From Paenochrobactrum pullorum (GTDB lineage Bacteria; Pseudomonadota; Alphaproteobacteria; Rhizobiales; Rhizobiaceae): a stretch of 64,000 nt of DNA. The DNA lies in the NCBI RefSeq assembly GCF_041929845.1, contig NZ_JBHEEH010000014.1, positions 1 to 64,000 on the forward strand. Reading direction: 5' to 3'. The notes under the pieces are model-generated. The model was not told the DNA's origin. It worked only from the letters and a program-made list of their open reading frames with translations, and did no database searches. A program made the position numbers and the translations under genes. Below are positions 25,347 to 34,177 of this stretch, one piece after another (the stretch's first letter is position 1; each line of letters begins with the position of its first letter).

Positions 25347-25575
25347 GAAAAAGGCAGGTCTCCTGACTTCCGGGTCTTCGCTTCTCTTTCACCTTCCCAA
25401 TGATTAAAAACCATCAGTGGTTTGAAATGCTTGGCTATCTGCATTTCTCGAAAAATCACTCACCGGTTACAGTTGCGGGGGCAGTCACGGAATAAGACTT
25501 AAAATCGCAAGATTTAAAAGGTCGGCACCATGTTCCCTTTTCATCTGCTCATCACAAGCAGAACCTCTTCCACTA
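25347..25575 (-). promoter_or_regulatory. Cobalamin riboswitch upstream of btuBFCD
   Basis: On the minus strand this leader shows the conserved elements of the adenosylcobalamin riboswitch in order. GGGAACATGGTG lies near 25525-25537 and ACTGCCCCCGCAACTGTAAC near 25466-25485. The B12 box AAGTCAGGAGACCTGCCT is at 25352-25369. The variable peripheral helix (ACCACTGATGGTTT) lies between the last two. Its direction and position fit control of btuBFCD. The start and end are approximate, set by the conserved blocks. The remaining gap up to 25672 is AT-rich, with promoters for both directions but no gene. Confidence 0.95.
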
Positions 25576-25672
25576 TCGGACGTAGCAAGCATCGCCAACA
25601 AAGACAACTCTTATAATTTAACTAAAAATAAACCATATTGCCGACCTTTTAAAACAGTCTTCAAACATATTA

Positions 25673-25693
25673 CCGCTTGCCGCTTGCCGCTTG
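25673..25693. repeat. Three tandem copies of a heptanucleotide
   Basis: CCGCTTG is repeated three times without interruption (25673-25693) just upstream of the MFS gene. The third copy contains a TTG that is in frame with the gene. A seven-base unit shifts frame with each unit lost or gained, so length changes could matter if the TTG were used as a start. Confidence 0.75.
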
Positions 25694-25747
25694 TCGCAAA
25701 CTCACCTATTCCTTATAAAACCGCGCATGAAAGAGGAGGCACCAGCC

Positions 25748-27385
25748 GTGCCGCAAAGAGCTTCGCCCCTTGCTCCGTTCCAGCATAAAACCTTTCGGGC
25801 CCTTTGGTCTGCAACGCTGGTTTCCAATCTTGGCGGACTTATTCAGGCAGTCGGTGCCGGTTGGATGATGACAACCATTGCAACTTCCCAGGATATGGTT
25901 GCTTTGGTGCAAGCCTCCACTACGTTGCCGGTCATGGTGTTTTCTCTTGCAGCCGGCGCGCTGGCCGACAATTACGACCGCCGCCGCATTATGCTCACCG
26001 CACAATCCATGATGCTGCTGGTATCGCTTGCTCTGGCAGTCTTTGCTTATTTCAACCTTCTCACACCTTGGCTATTGTTAAGCTTTACCTTTCTAATCGG
26101 CTGCGGCGGTGCGCTGCACAACCCGTCATGGCAAGCTTCCATGGGAGATATTGTCCCGCGAGAAGATCTACCTGCCGCAGTTGCGCTCAACAGCATGGGT
26201 TTCAATCTGATGCGCAGCGTGGGGCCTGCCATTGGTGGTTTGATTGTTGCAGCTGCGGGTGCTGCAATGGCATTCATTTTCAATGCCTTCAGCTATATCG
26301 CATTGCTGGTTGCGCTGTTTAAATGGCAGCCGCCAAAATCGCAAAACACGTTACCACGCGAATCTTTTGGTCGCGCTATTGCCGCCGGTCTTCGCTATGT
26401 ATCGATGTCGCCCAACCTTTTGAAGGTCATGTTTCGCGGCTTTTTGTTCGGCTTTTCCGGCATTGCCATTCTTGCACTTTTGCCAATTGTTGCGCGTGAT
26501 CTGGTAGCAGGTAATGCGCTCACCTATGGTATGATGCTCGGAGCTTTTGGTCTGGGTGCTATTGGCGGCGCAATGCTGAGTGCACGTTTGCGCGAAGTCA
26601 TGAGCAATGAATGGATCGTGCGCCTTGCTTTTTTGATGTTCGCGGGAAGTTGTATCTTTTTAGGGTTAAGCACCCAATTTTGGCTCAGCTGGTTGTTATT
26701 GCTGCCTGCAGGTGTCGCTTGGGTGCTGGCACTCTCGCTTTTCAATGTCACTGTGCAGCTTTCCACGCCGCGTTGGGTCGTTGGCCGTGCACTGGCATTA
26801 TATCAAACTGCAACTTTCGGAGGCATGGCGACTGGCAGCTGGGTTTGGGGTTCTATCGCTGAATCGCAAGGTGTCGATTTGTCACTTATCATTGCCGGTA
26901 TTGTGCTCATCGGCGGCGCGGCTATCGGCCTGATGTTCAAATTACCTGAGTTTGATGCGCTCAACCTTGATCCGGTCAATCGTTTCAACGAACCGGAACT
27001 GAAACTCGATATTCGCTCGCGCAGCGGCCCGATCATGATAATGATTGATTATAAAATCGATCAGGATGACGTAAACCAGTTTTTGAGTTTAATGGCAGAT
27101 CGTCGCCGTGTGCGCATCCGCGATGGTGCGCAACAATGGGCATTATTGCGAGATCTGGAACAGCCGGAAACATGGACCGAAAGCTACCATGTGCCCACAT
27201 GGGTTGAATATGTTCGCCACAACCAACGCCGGACGCAAGCCGATGCCGAAATATGGACACGCTTGAAAGCTCTCCATCGCGGTGAAAAACCACCTTTCGT
27301 GCATCGCATGATCGAGCGACAAACAGTATCATTGCATGATGATATGCCATTGAAGCCGCATACCGATGACCATACAATTGTGTAA
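25748..27385 (+). CDS. MFS_3-type exporter with C-terminal soluble domain
   Basis: This membrane protein has about 545 residues. The first 410 or so form a 12-helix major facilitator of the EntS/MFS_3 (DHA3) type: FRALWSATLVSNLG at TM1, ADNYDRRRIMLTAQ as the loop 2-3 motif, and LPAAVALNSMGFNLMRSVGP. A hydrophilic C-terminal part of about 110 residues (from about IMIMIDYKID) resembles the small ferredoxin-like domain found on Rhizobiales members of this family. GTG at 25748 is chosen because GAGGAGG lies eight bases upstream; ATG 25727 and TTG 25691 are in-frame alternatives with poor ribosome sites. The amidase gene follows after only three bases. The substrate is unknown. Confidence 0.82.
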   Translation: MPQRASPLAPFQHKTFRALWSATLVSNLGGLIQAVGAGWMMTTIATSQDMVALVQASTTLPVMVFSLAAGALADNYDRRRIMLTAQSMMLLVSLALAVFAYFNLLTPWLLLSFTFLIGCGGALHNPSWQASMGDIVPREDLPAAVALNSMGFNLMRSVGPAIGGLIVAAAGAAMAFIFNAFSYIALLVALFKWQPPKSQNTLPRESFGRAIAAGLRYVSMSPNLLKVMFRGFLFGFSGIAILALLPIVARDLVAGNALTYGMMLGAFGLGAIGGAMLSARLREVMSNEWIVRLAFLMFAGSCIFLGLSTQFWLSWLLLLPAGVAWVLALSLFNVTVQLSTPRWVVGRALALYQTATFGGMATGSWVWGSIAESQGVDLSLIIAGIVLIGGAAIGLMFKLPEFDALNLDPVNRFNEPELKLDIRSRSGPIMIMIDYKIDQDDVNQFLSLMADRRRVRIRDGAQQWALLRDLEQPETWTESYHVPTWVEYVRHNQRRTQADAEIWTRLKALHRGEKPPFVHRMIERQTVSLHDDMPLKPHTDDHTIV

Positions 27386-27388
27386 GCT

Positions 27389-28690
27389 ATGGTTGAGCAA
27401 AATATTACGCATAAACTAGAAGAAATTTTGCACAGGCTGGAACAAAGACGCGATTGCGAGCGTGTCTTTAGCCGCATCTATGCTGAAACTGCATTAGCAG
27501 CAGCTAACGAGGCAGATGAGCGTCATCGCAATGGCCAAAGTTTAAGCCCGCTTGATGGCCGTATTATCTCGGTCAAAGACCTGTTTGATGTCAAAGGTGA
27601 ACCAACCCTTGCAGGTTCGCTCATTCGCAAAACCAGTGCCCCTGCCCGAAAAGATGCGGTGATTGTAGAACGCTTGCGTCAAGCCGGTGCCATTATCATC
27701 GGCAAAACCCATATGACAGAATTCGCCTTCACTGCTGTCGGTTTTAATCCGCATTATGGTGTGCCGGAAAATGCCATTATCAAAGGTGCCATTCCCGGTG
27801 GCTCGTCCTCAGGCGCAGCCGTATCGGTTGCAGAAGGCACCAGCGAAATTGCAATCGGCTCGGACACCGGCGGCAGCATCCGCATACCGGCCGCGCTCAA
27901 TGGTCTTGTCGGCTTTAAACCCACCGCTAGCTGGATACCACATGAGGGTGTTTTTCCTTTAGCACCGACATTGGATTCCATCGGTCCTTTAGCAAAAAAT
28001 GTTACGGACTGCATTATAACTGATGCGATCATGGCGGATGATGCGCCACCTTTGTCACAAGCACATTCATTAAAAAACTTGCGCGTCGCGGTTCCCGACG
28101 GGCACCTGCTGGCACTGACTGAACCAGATATTCTGGCGCGCTTCCACAATGTTTTAGACTTACTGAAACAGCATGGCGCACACATAATATCATTCAACAT
28201 TGATGATCTCATCGATGATATGGCACATATCACCCGCATTGGTTCGATTGCCGGTATTGAGGCCAGTCATGTTCATCGTGACTGGTTGCAAGATGATAAT
28301 GCGCCTGTCGGCCAAGATTTGGCGCGCACATTACGCAAGCGCAGCCTGATTTCTAACGAGACTTACCAGCAGCAACTCTTTGAACGCCAGCAACTCGCGC
28401 GCCTGATGGATGCGCGTTTGAGCAATTATGACCTGATGGTCACGCCAACATGTCCGATCTTTGCAGCCCCTATTGCTGATCTTATCCATAACCGTGATGA
28501 ATATAATCGTGTGGAAGCATTGTTGTTGCGCAACAACCAAATTGCCAATCAATTTGATCTCTGCGCGATCACATTGCCAATGATAAAAGCGCCAAAACCC
28601 GCAGGTTTTATGGCGTTTGCCCGCAACGGTCACGATCATAAATTACTAGCGATCAGCATGACACTCGAACAGATTTTTGAAGAACTTTAA
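27389..28690 (+). CDS. Amidase-signature family hydrolase
   Basis: This 433-residue enzyme has the amidase signature fold. The Ser-cisSer-Lys triad is visible: K in ISVKDLFDVKG (about residue 63), serines in PGGSSSGAAVS (about 138) and in GSDTGGSIRIP (about 155-165). The motif GLVGFKPT follows. It resembles GatA in sequence, but no gatB or gatC adjoins, so it is more likely an amidase or hydrolase for a small amide than a tRNA-amidotransferase subunit. It follows the MFS gene by three bases, suggesting processing of the same compound the transporter moves (inference). Confidence 0.85.
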   Translation: MVEQNITHKLEEILHRLEQRRDCERVFSRIYAETALAAANEADERHRNGQSLSPLDGRIISVKDLFDVKGEPTLAGSLIRKTSAPARKDAVIVERLRQAGAIIIGKTHMTEFAFTAVGFNPHYGVPENAIIKGAIPGGSSSGAAVSVAEGTSEIAIGSDTGGSIRIPAALNGLVGFKPTASWIPHEGVFPLAPTLDSIGPLAKNVTDCIITDAIMADDAPPLSQAHSLKNLRVAVPDGHLLALTEPDILARFHNVLDLLKQHGAHIISFNIDDLIDDMAHITRIGSIAGIEASHVHRDWLQDDNAPVGQDLARTLRKRSLISNETYQQQLFERQQLARLMDARLSNYDLMVTPTCPIFAAPIADLIHNRDEYNRVEALLLRNNQIANQFDLCAITLPMIKAPKPAGFMAFARNGHDHKLLAISMTLEQIFEEL

Positions 28691-28768
28691 AACATCTGCC
28701 TACTTGCCAGATTTGTGTGTTAGCGTTACCCCCTAAAGCCATGCGCATAAAGGCTATGAGGTAACAAG

Positions 28769-30460
28769 ATGCTGGAAAAAATAATTGATCAGGGTGCCGG
28801 TCGTGAACAAGCCGACTTGGTACTGAAGGGCGGCAAGTTCTTCAATCTTGTAACCGGTGAAATTGTCGAAAGCGACATTGCTATTTGTGGTGATCGTATT
28901 GTCGGCACTTACGGCACCTATAGCGGCAAACGCGAAATTGATATTAGCGGCCGCATTGTGGTGCCCGGCTTTATCGACACCCATTTGCATATTGAATCCT
29001 CCCTCATTACGCCGCATGAATTTGATCGTTGCGTGCTGCCGCGCGGTGTGACCACCGCCATTTGCGATCCGCATGAAATCGCTAATGTACTGGGGCTCGA
29101 AGGTATTCAATATTTTCTCGACAGCGTTGCCGAAACCTTGATGGATATCCGTGTGCAGCTTTCAAGCTGCGTGCCATCCACCCATATGGAAACGGCAGGC
29201 GCTGAACTTCTTGTCGATGATCTTCTGCCATTGGCCGACCATGAAAAGGTCATCGGCCTTGCAGAATTCATGAATTTTCCAGGTGTTTTGAACAAAGACC
29301 CGGAATGTATGGCAAAGCTCACCGCCTTTCAGGGGCGCCATATTGACGGTCACGCGCCACTCTTATTGGGCAAAGATTTAAACGGCTATATTGCTGCCGG
29401 CATCCGCACCGAGCATGAAGCTACATCTTACGAAGAAGCGCTCGAAAAACTGCGAAAAGGCATGCATGTGCTGGTGCGTGAAGGCTCGGTTTCACGTGAT
29501 CTGCAAGCCTTGATGCCGCTCATTACCGAGCGCAATTCGCCTTTCATCGCTATTTGTACCGATGACCGCAACCCGCTCGACATTGCCGATCATGGCCATC
29601 TCGACCACATCATCCGCACTGCAATTAATGGCGGTGTTGAACCCTTAGCGATTTATCGTGCTGCCAGTATTTCTGCCGCGCGCGCCTTCCGCTTGTATGA
29701 TCGCGGCCTCGTCGCGCCGGGTTTGCGTGCCGATCTGGTAGTGCTGGATTCATTGGAGGGCTGCCACGCCCAAATGGTGCTGGCAGGCGGTGAAGTGGTC
29801 AGCGAAGAAGGCTTCGCCAAACGCAAAAAGATCGAGCCGGTTGGCCGCAACAGTGTGCGTGCCCCTGTGGTCAAGCCTGCCGATTTCCGCTCTTCATCCA
29901 ATAGCGGCAAAACCCGTGCCATCGGTATTATTCCGGGCAAAATTATCACAAAGAGCATAGAATATGACCTGAATGTCGGGCCTCATGGCGTCGAGCCGAA
30001 TTTGGCGCGTGACGTTTTGAAAATCGCAGTGGTGGAACGCCACGGCAAAAATGGCAATATCGCCACAGGTTTCATCAATGGTTTTGGCCTCAAAACTGGT
30101 GCCATTGCTTCAACCGTCAGCCATGATAGCCATAATATTTGCGTGGTCGGCACCAATGATGAAGATATTGCTGCCGCTATTAATCGCCTTGGCGAAATTG
30201 AAGGCGGCTTTGTTGTCATCCGTGATGGTCGCGTGCTGGCAGAGATTCCGCTTCCTGTGGCAGGCTTGATGAGCCTGGAGCCGCATGAAGTGGTGCGTGA
30301 AGATTTGCGCAAACTGCGTCAGGCCGCTTTTGATATTGGCTCACAACTGGATGAACCCTTCCTGCAACTGGCCTTTATCGCTCTTCCGGTTATCCCGCAT
30401 CTGAAAATCACCGATATGGGATTGGTCGATGTCGACAAGTTTGAATTTGTCGGCAATTAA
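28769..30460 (+). CDS. ade: Adenine deaminase
   Basis: The enzyme converts adenine to hypoxanthine and ammonia in purine salvage. The 563-residue protein has the amidohydrolase metal motif DTHLHIESS near residue 70, then LPRGVTTAICDPHEIANVLG. The C-terminal half has the adenine-deaminase family pattern (SHDSHNICVVGTND; GGFVVIRDG). The ATG follows ATGAGGTAAC. It lies 78 bases after the amidase stop and converges with the photolyase gene. Confidence 0.92.
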   Translation: MLEKIIDQGAGREQADLVLKGGKFFNLVTGEIVESDIAICGDRIVGTYGTYSGKREIDISGRIVVPGFIDTHLHIESSLITPHEFDRCVLPRGVTTAICDPHEIANVLGLEGIQYFLDSVAETLMDIRVQLSSCVPSTHMETAGAELLVDDLLPLADHEKVIGLAEFMNFPGVLNKDPECMAKLTAFQGRHIDGHAPLLLGKDLNGYIAAGIRTEHEATSYEEALEKLRKGMHVLVREGSVSRDLQALMPLITERNSPFIAICTDDRNPLDIADHGHLDHIIRTAINGGVEPLAIYRAASISAARAFRLYDRGLVAPGLRADLVVLDSLEGCHAQMVLAGGEVVSEEGFAKRKKIEPVGRNSVRAPVVKPADFRSSSNSGKTRAIGIIPGKIITKSIEYDLNVGPHGVEPNLARDVLKIAVVERHGKNGNIATGFINGFGLKTGAIASTVSHDSHNICVVGTNDEDIAAAINRLGEIEGGFVVIRDGRVLAEIPLPVAGLMSLEPHEVVREDLRKLRQAAFDIGSQLDEPFLQLAFIALPVIPHLKITDMGLVDVDKFEFVGN

Positions 30461-30472
30461 TGAAATTGGATC

Positions 30473-30496
30473 AGCCGGATTAAAATAAATCCGGTT
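30473..30496. terminator. Hairpin between convergent ade and photolyase genes
   Basis: CCGGATT (30475-30481) and AATCCGG (30488-30494) pair perfectly around six A/T bases, extended by G-T and A-T pairs. It overlaps the photolyase stop. It lacks a T-run, so it is probably an mRNA 3'-end structure rather than a classic intrinsic terminator. Confidence 0.45.
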
Positions 30497-31910
30497 GACT
30501 CAAATCTTTCTTCATCGCTTGTTTGAAGGCCGCTTGTGTTGCTTTCAGATTGACCATGGCCTGCGGATAGGTTTGCCCTAAAACCACCCCCGCGTCAGAT
30601 AAAACCCCTTGCGGCGCATCTGATGGCTGATGAATCCAGCGATCAGGCATTGCTGCTAATTCCGGCACCCATTGGCGCACATAGTCCCCTTGCACATCAA
30701 AGCGCTGGCCTTGTAAAACCGGATTGAACACTCGGAAATAAGGCGCTGCATCAAAGCCGCATCCAGCCACCCACTGCCAATTGCCCGGATTGCTGGCAGT
30801 GTCGGCATCAATCAATGTGTCCCAAAACCATTCTTCACCGATGCGCCAATCCACCATCAAATTTTTGGTCAGGAAAGATGCCACCAACATACGCACACGA
30901 TTATGCATATAGCCGCTCGCCCATAATTCACGCATACCAGCATCGATCATCGGAATGCCCGTTTGCCCCTTTTGCCATCGTTGGATTTGTGCATCATCAT
31001 TTTTCCAATGCAAATTTTGCAATGTATCGCGCATGTCAAAGCGTGCGATATCGGGCAAATAAAATGCCTGATAATAATGAAAATCACGCCACAACAATTC
31101 CGACATCAGCTTCTGCGTGCCTTCCGCCAAGGCATCATTCATATCGCTGATAAAGGCTGCCTTTTGCCAAATCTGGCGCGGGCTGATTTCGCCAAAACGC
31201 AAATGCGGTGATAAAAGCGACGTGCCTTGCTTGTCCGGACGGTCACGATCCTGCTTATAAGCTTGAAGACTGTCGTTTAAAAAATCATCCAGTTTTTGCT
31301 GGGCGGCACTTTCGCCAATCTCCCATAGAGATTCAAATTTCTGCCCCCAAAAATCTTTACTTCTACTTTGATTAGTCAATGATGAAGGAGAAACATTAAT
31401 TCCGCTCTCCGTTTCAGGAAAGCCTGTTGTGCCGAGTATTTTTCGCACCGCGCGCTCATAAGCGCCAAAAACTTTATAAGGGCTTTCGTCCGCAGACCTA
31501 ACCTGCCAAGGCTCCAATAATAAATTGCCTTGAAAAGATGCGGCCTCAATACCAACCTTGTGCAAATCTGATTTTACACGCGCATCATAATCGCGCTCAT
31601 AGGGTAAATAGCGTCGGTTCCAATAAACTCTGTCAAAACCTTGCTTTATGACCAGCAAATTTAAAATATCTGCTGCATTACCCTCCTCAACAATCAAAGG
31701 AATCTGAGCAGCGTTCAGTGCAATTTCCAGCTTTTGTAAGCTGTTTTCAAGCCACCAACGGGATGCAGCGCCTAGTTTTCGTGAGCCACCATCCATTTCA
31801 TGAATAAATATGGCGGTGATATCGGCCTTAGAGGCTATTGCCGAAGCAAGTGCCGGATTATCATTGAGACGCAAATCATTACGCAACCAAATCAATATCT
31901 TATTGCTCAT
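30480..31910 (-). CDS. phrB: Deoxyribodipyrimidine photo-lyase
   Basis: This cryptochrome/photolyase family member (about 476 aa) splits UV-induced cyclobutane pyrimidine dimers using FADH- and a light-harvesting cofactor. The N-terminal alpha/beta domain starts ILIWLRNDLRLNDNPAL. The FAD-binding C-terminal domain shows QTGIPMIDAGMRELWASGYM, HNRVRMLVASFLTKNLMVDW and DADTASNPGNWQWVAG, typical of class I CPD photolyases. ATG at 31910 fits the family N-terminus, although AAGGAG lies immediately against it; a GTG four codons upstream (31922) is the alternative. It is divergent from the ABC-MBL-phosphatase operon. Confidence 0.92.
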   Translation of the reverse strand: MSNKILIWLRNDLRLNDNPALASAIASKADITAIFIHEMDGGSRKLGAASRWWLENSLQKLEIALNAAQIPLIVEEGNAADILNLLVIKQGFDRVYWNRRYLPYERDYDARVKSDLHKVGIEAASFQGNLLLEPWQVRSADESPYKVFGAYERAVRKILGTTGFPETESGINVSPSSLTNQSRSKDFWGQKFESLWEIGESAAQQKLDDFLNDSLQAYKQDRDRPDKQGTSLLSPHLRFGEISPRQIWQKAAFISDMNDALAEGTQKLMSELLWRDFHYYQAFYLPDIARFDMRDTLQNLHWKNDDAQIQRWQKGQTGIPMIDAGMRELWASGYMHNRVRMLVASFLTKNLMVDWRIGEEWFWDTLIDADTASNPGNWQWVAGCGFDAAPYFRVFNPVLQGQRFDVQGDYVRQWVPELAAMPDRWIHQPSDAPQGVLSDAGVVLGQTYPQAMVNLKATQAAFKQAMKKDLSQPDLF

Positions 31911-32018
31911 CTCCTTACCCACAATGCATAAGTTACATCTGTCTTTTTAGCATTCTTTTTTATCTTTATTGCCACCAAAATTTAAAATTTCTTTCCATTC
32001 ACAGTCATCGTTATCTGC

Positions 32019-32036
32019 CTGTCATAAATATGCGCG
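32019..32036 (+). promoter_or_regulatory. Possible Pho box upstream of the ABC-MBL-phosphatase operon
   Basis: CTGTCATAAAT at 32019-32029 matches the first half and spacer of the PhoB consensus (CTGTCATAAAT-CTGTCAT) exactly, but the second half (ATGCGCG) is poor. A second near-copy, CAGTCAT, lies 17 bases upstream. The site is about 72 bases before the first ATG, where a -35 region would be expected. Evidence is suggestive only. Confidence 0.4.
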
Positions 32037-32100
32037 ATTAAAGCGCTGTCGCACACGAGTGCAGACTTGATGTTTTGATGCAAGTGAAATGACAAGCTGA

Positions 32101-33177
32101 ATGTCCGAAATCGTAATCCAGAACCTAAACAAGTCCTATGGTGGTGCTTCGGTTCTTTCCAATATTTGTCTGGCCATTGGTGACGGCGAGTTTGTTGCCG
32201 TGCTTGGACCTTCCGGCTGCGGTAAAACAACTTTATTACGCATGATTGCGGGTTTTGAACAGCCGGACAGCGGCACTATTCATATTGATGGCAAGGCTGT
32301 CACCTCGGACAAAAAATTCGTTCCCCCTGAAGATCGCAATCTCGGCATTGTCTTTCAAAATTACGCGCTCTGGCCTCATATGAATGTTGCTGAAAACGTC
32401 GGCTACAGCCTAAAAGTGCGTAAGACCCCGGCGGTTGAACGCACGCAGCGCGTCAATACAGCACTCAAAACAGTTGAAATGCTTGCCTTTGCCCATCGCA
32501 AGCCGGCCGATCTTTCCGGCGGTCAACGTCAGCGCGTAGCGCTTGCGCGATGCTTGGCTCAAGGCAATAATCTTGTTTTGCTGGATGAGCCGCTCGCCAA
32601 TCTGGACGTGAATTTGCGCTCTGCAATGGAAGATGAATTCTCCAAATTCCATCGCTCCACAGGCGCCTCGTTATTTTACATCACCCATGATCAGGCTGAA
32701 GCTATGGCACTCGCCGACCGTGTCGCGGTGATGAATAAGGGCACCATCATGCAGTTTTCGACGCCGTATGAACTTTATAATGAGCCGCGCAACACGATGG
32801 TTGCCGAATTTATCGGCGATGGTTTCACGCTCAATACCGGTCATGTCAGCGCCGTCAACAATGGCAAAGCAATCGTCAAAATCGAAGGTTTTGATGTGGA
32901 AGTGCGCTGTCACAAAAATGAACAGCCACGCTCATCCGGCGTAATTGCCATGCACCCGGAAAACCTCAAACCAGCACCGGAAAACCAAGGCCATATCCGC
33001 GTAAAAATCACCCGCAAAGTGTTTCGCGGCAGCCATTACCGCATGGAAGCAGAAGCCATCCGCTTCCCCGGCGTCAAGCTTGCTTTCCATGTCGATCAGC
33101 TAACCGATCTTGAAACAGGCCAGACCATCTCGCTCCTGATCGATGATGCCTGGCTTATACCCGTCTCCCAAGCATAA
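32101..33177 (+). CDS. ABC transporter ATP-binding protein (Fe3+/phosphonate/sugar-phosphate type)
   Basis: This is a 358-residue ATPase of the PotA/FbpC/PhnT class. It has Walker A GPSGCGKT at 36-43, Q-loop in VFQNYALWPHMNV, signature LSGGQRQR, Walker B LVLLDEPLANLD, H-loop in YITHDQAEAM, and a C-terminal regulatory (TOBE-like) domain from about residue 240. It is the first gene of a five-gene operon: ATPase, binding protein, fused permease, MBL hydrolase, phosphatase. The class covers ferric iron, 2-aminoethylphosphonate and hexose-phosphate importers, so the substrate must be read from context. Confidence 0.88.
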   Translation: MSEIVIQNLNKSYGGASVLSNICLAIGDGEFVAVLGPSGCGKTTLLRMIAGFEQPDSGTIHIDGKAVTSDKKFVPPEDRNLGIVFQNYALWPHMNVAENVGYSLKVRKTPAVERTQRVNTALKTVEMLAFAHRKPADLSGGQRQRVALARCLAQGNNLVLLDEPLANLDVNLRSAMEDEFSKFHRSTGASLFYITHDQAEAMALADRVAVMNKGTIMQFSTPYELYNEPRNTMVAEFIGDGFTLNTGHVSAVNNGKAIVKIEGFDVEVRCHKNEQPRSSGVIAMHPENLKPAPENQGHIRVKITRKVFRGSHYRMEAEAIRFPGVKLAFHVDQLTDLETGQTISLLIDDAWLIPVSQA

Positions 33178-33203
33178 ACCCCACAGTCAAAAAGGCTTAT
33201 CTC

Positions 33204-34169
33204 ATGCGTCTTATAACTGCTCTTACTGCCGCGCTTCTTCTCTCAACGGCTGCCAATGCAACCACATTGCAGCTTTACACATCGCAATCTCCTGAAATTG
33301 CTCAAGCGACCGTTGATGCGTTTCAGGCTCAATATCCTGACATCAAAGTGGAGTGGATGCGCAACGGCACCAGCCAATTGATGAACATTTTGCAGGCTGA
33401 AATTGAAGCAGGCGCGATCAAACCGGATCTGCTGCTTGTAGCTGACACCATCAATCTCGGTGCTTTGAAAAAAGACGACCGTCTGCTTGCTTATCCTGAA
33501 GCACCTGTCGGTGATTTTGACAAAGCAACCTATGACAAAGACATGACCTTTTTCGGCACCAAGGTGATCACCACTGCGATTGCCTACAACACCAAAAATG
33601 CCGAAGCTGTGACCTCTTGGAACCAGCTGCTTAATGAAAAGAACACCGGTCAGATTGCAGTCCCAAGCCCGCTTTATTCGGGTGCTGCACTCAACCATCT
33701 GCATTCGGTTAAAAATGTCGACACGATCGGCTGGGATTTCTACAAAGGTCTTGCCAAGCTCGACATTCACCCTGAAGGCGGCAATGGCCCGGCATTGAAG
33801 GCTGTTGCCAACGGCATGGCAAAATACGGCATCATCGCCGATGCTGATGTTATCCGTGCCAAGGCAAGCGGCTCGCCGCTCGACATCATTTTCCCGACAG
33901 AAGGTGTGAGCTTCATCACCGAACCGGTTGCGATCATGAAAAACACCAAAAACGCCGATGCTGCCAAGAAGTTTGTTGACTTCGTGCTGTCCAAACAGGG
34001 TCAAGAACTGGTGATCAAGCAGGGTAACATGTCGATCGATAAATCCTTGCCGTCACCGGAAGGCTTCCCACGTCTGGAAGACATCAAACTCCTGCCAATG
34101 GATAGCGATGAAGCAGTCGCTTCCGACAAACAGACCCGTGAAACTTTCACTGAAATCTTCGGCGGATAA
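33204..34169 (+). CDS. ABC transporter substrate-binding protein
   Basis: This is a 321-residue periplasmic binding protein of the FbpA/AfuA/PhnS class. It has a signal peptide (about 1-19, ending AANA), then TTLQLYTSQSPEIAQATVDA, which is the usual class start. The paired tyrosines that bind Fe3+ in FbpA near the C-terminal lobe are not apparent: the corresponding stretch reads KASGSPLDIIFPTEG. Iron is therefore less likely than an organic phosphate or phosphonate, as in AfuA or AepX (inference). It lies 26 bases after the ATPase gene and just before the fused permease. Confidence 0.85.
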   Translation: MRLITALTAALLLSTAANATTLQLYTSQSPEIAQATVDAFQAQYPDIKVEWMRNGTSQLMNILQAEIEAGAIKPDLLLVADTINLGALKKDDRLLAYPEAPVGDFDKATYDKDMTFFGTKVITTAIAYNTKNAEAVTSWNQLLNEKNTGQIAVPSPLYSGAALNHLHSVKNVDTIGWDFYKGLAKLDIHPEGGNGPALKAVANGMAKYGIIADADVIRAKASGSPLDIIFPTEGVSFITEPVAIMKNTKNADAAKKFVDFVLSKQGQELVIKQGNMSIDKSLPSPEGFPRLEDIKLLPMDSDEAVASDKQTRETFTEIFGG

Positions 34170-34177
34170 GCAGTTAC

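Noticed and set aside
33243..34004. Long minus-strand open frame (253 aa) inside the ABC binding-protein gene
   Set aside because: It is antisense to a clear gene with a signal peptide and family match; composition is histidine/cysteine/arginine-rich as expected for a reading-frame shadow, and no ribosome site was seen.
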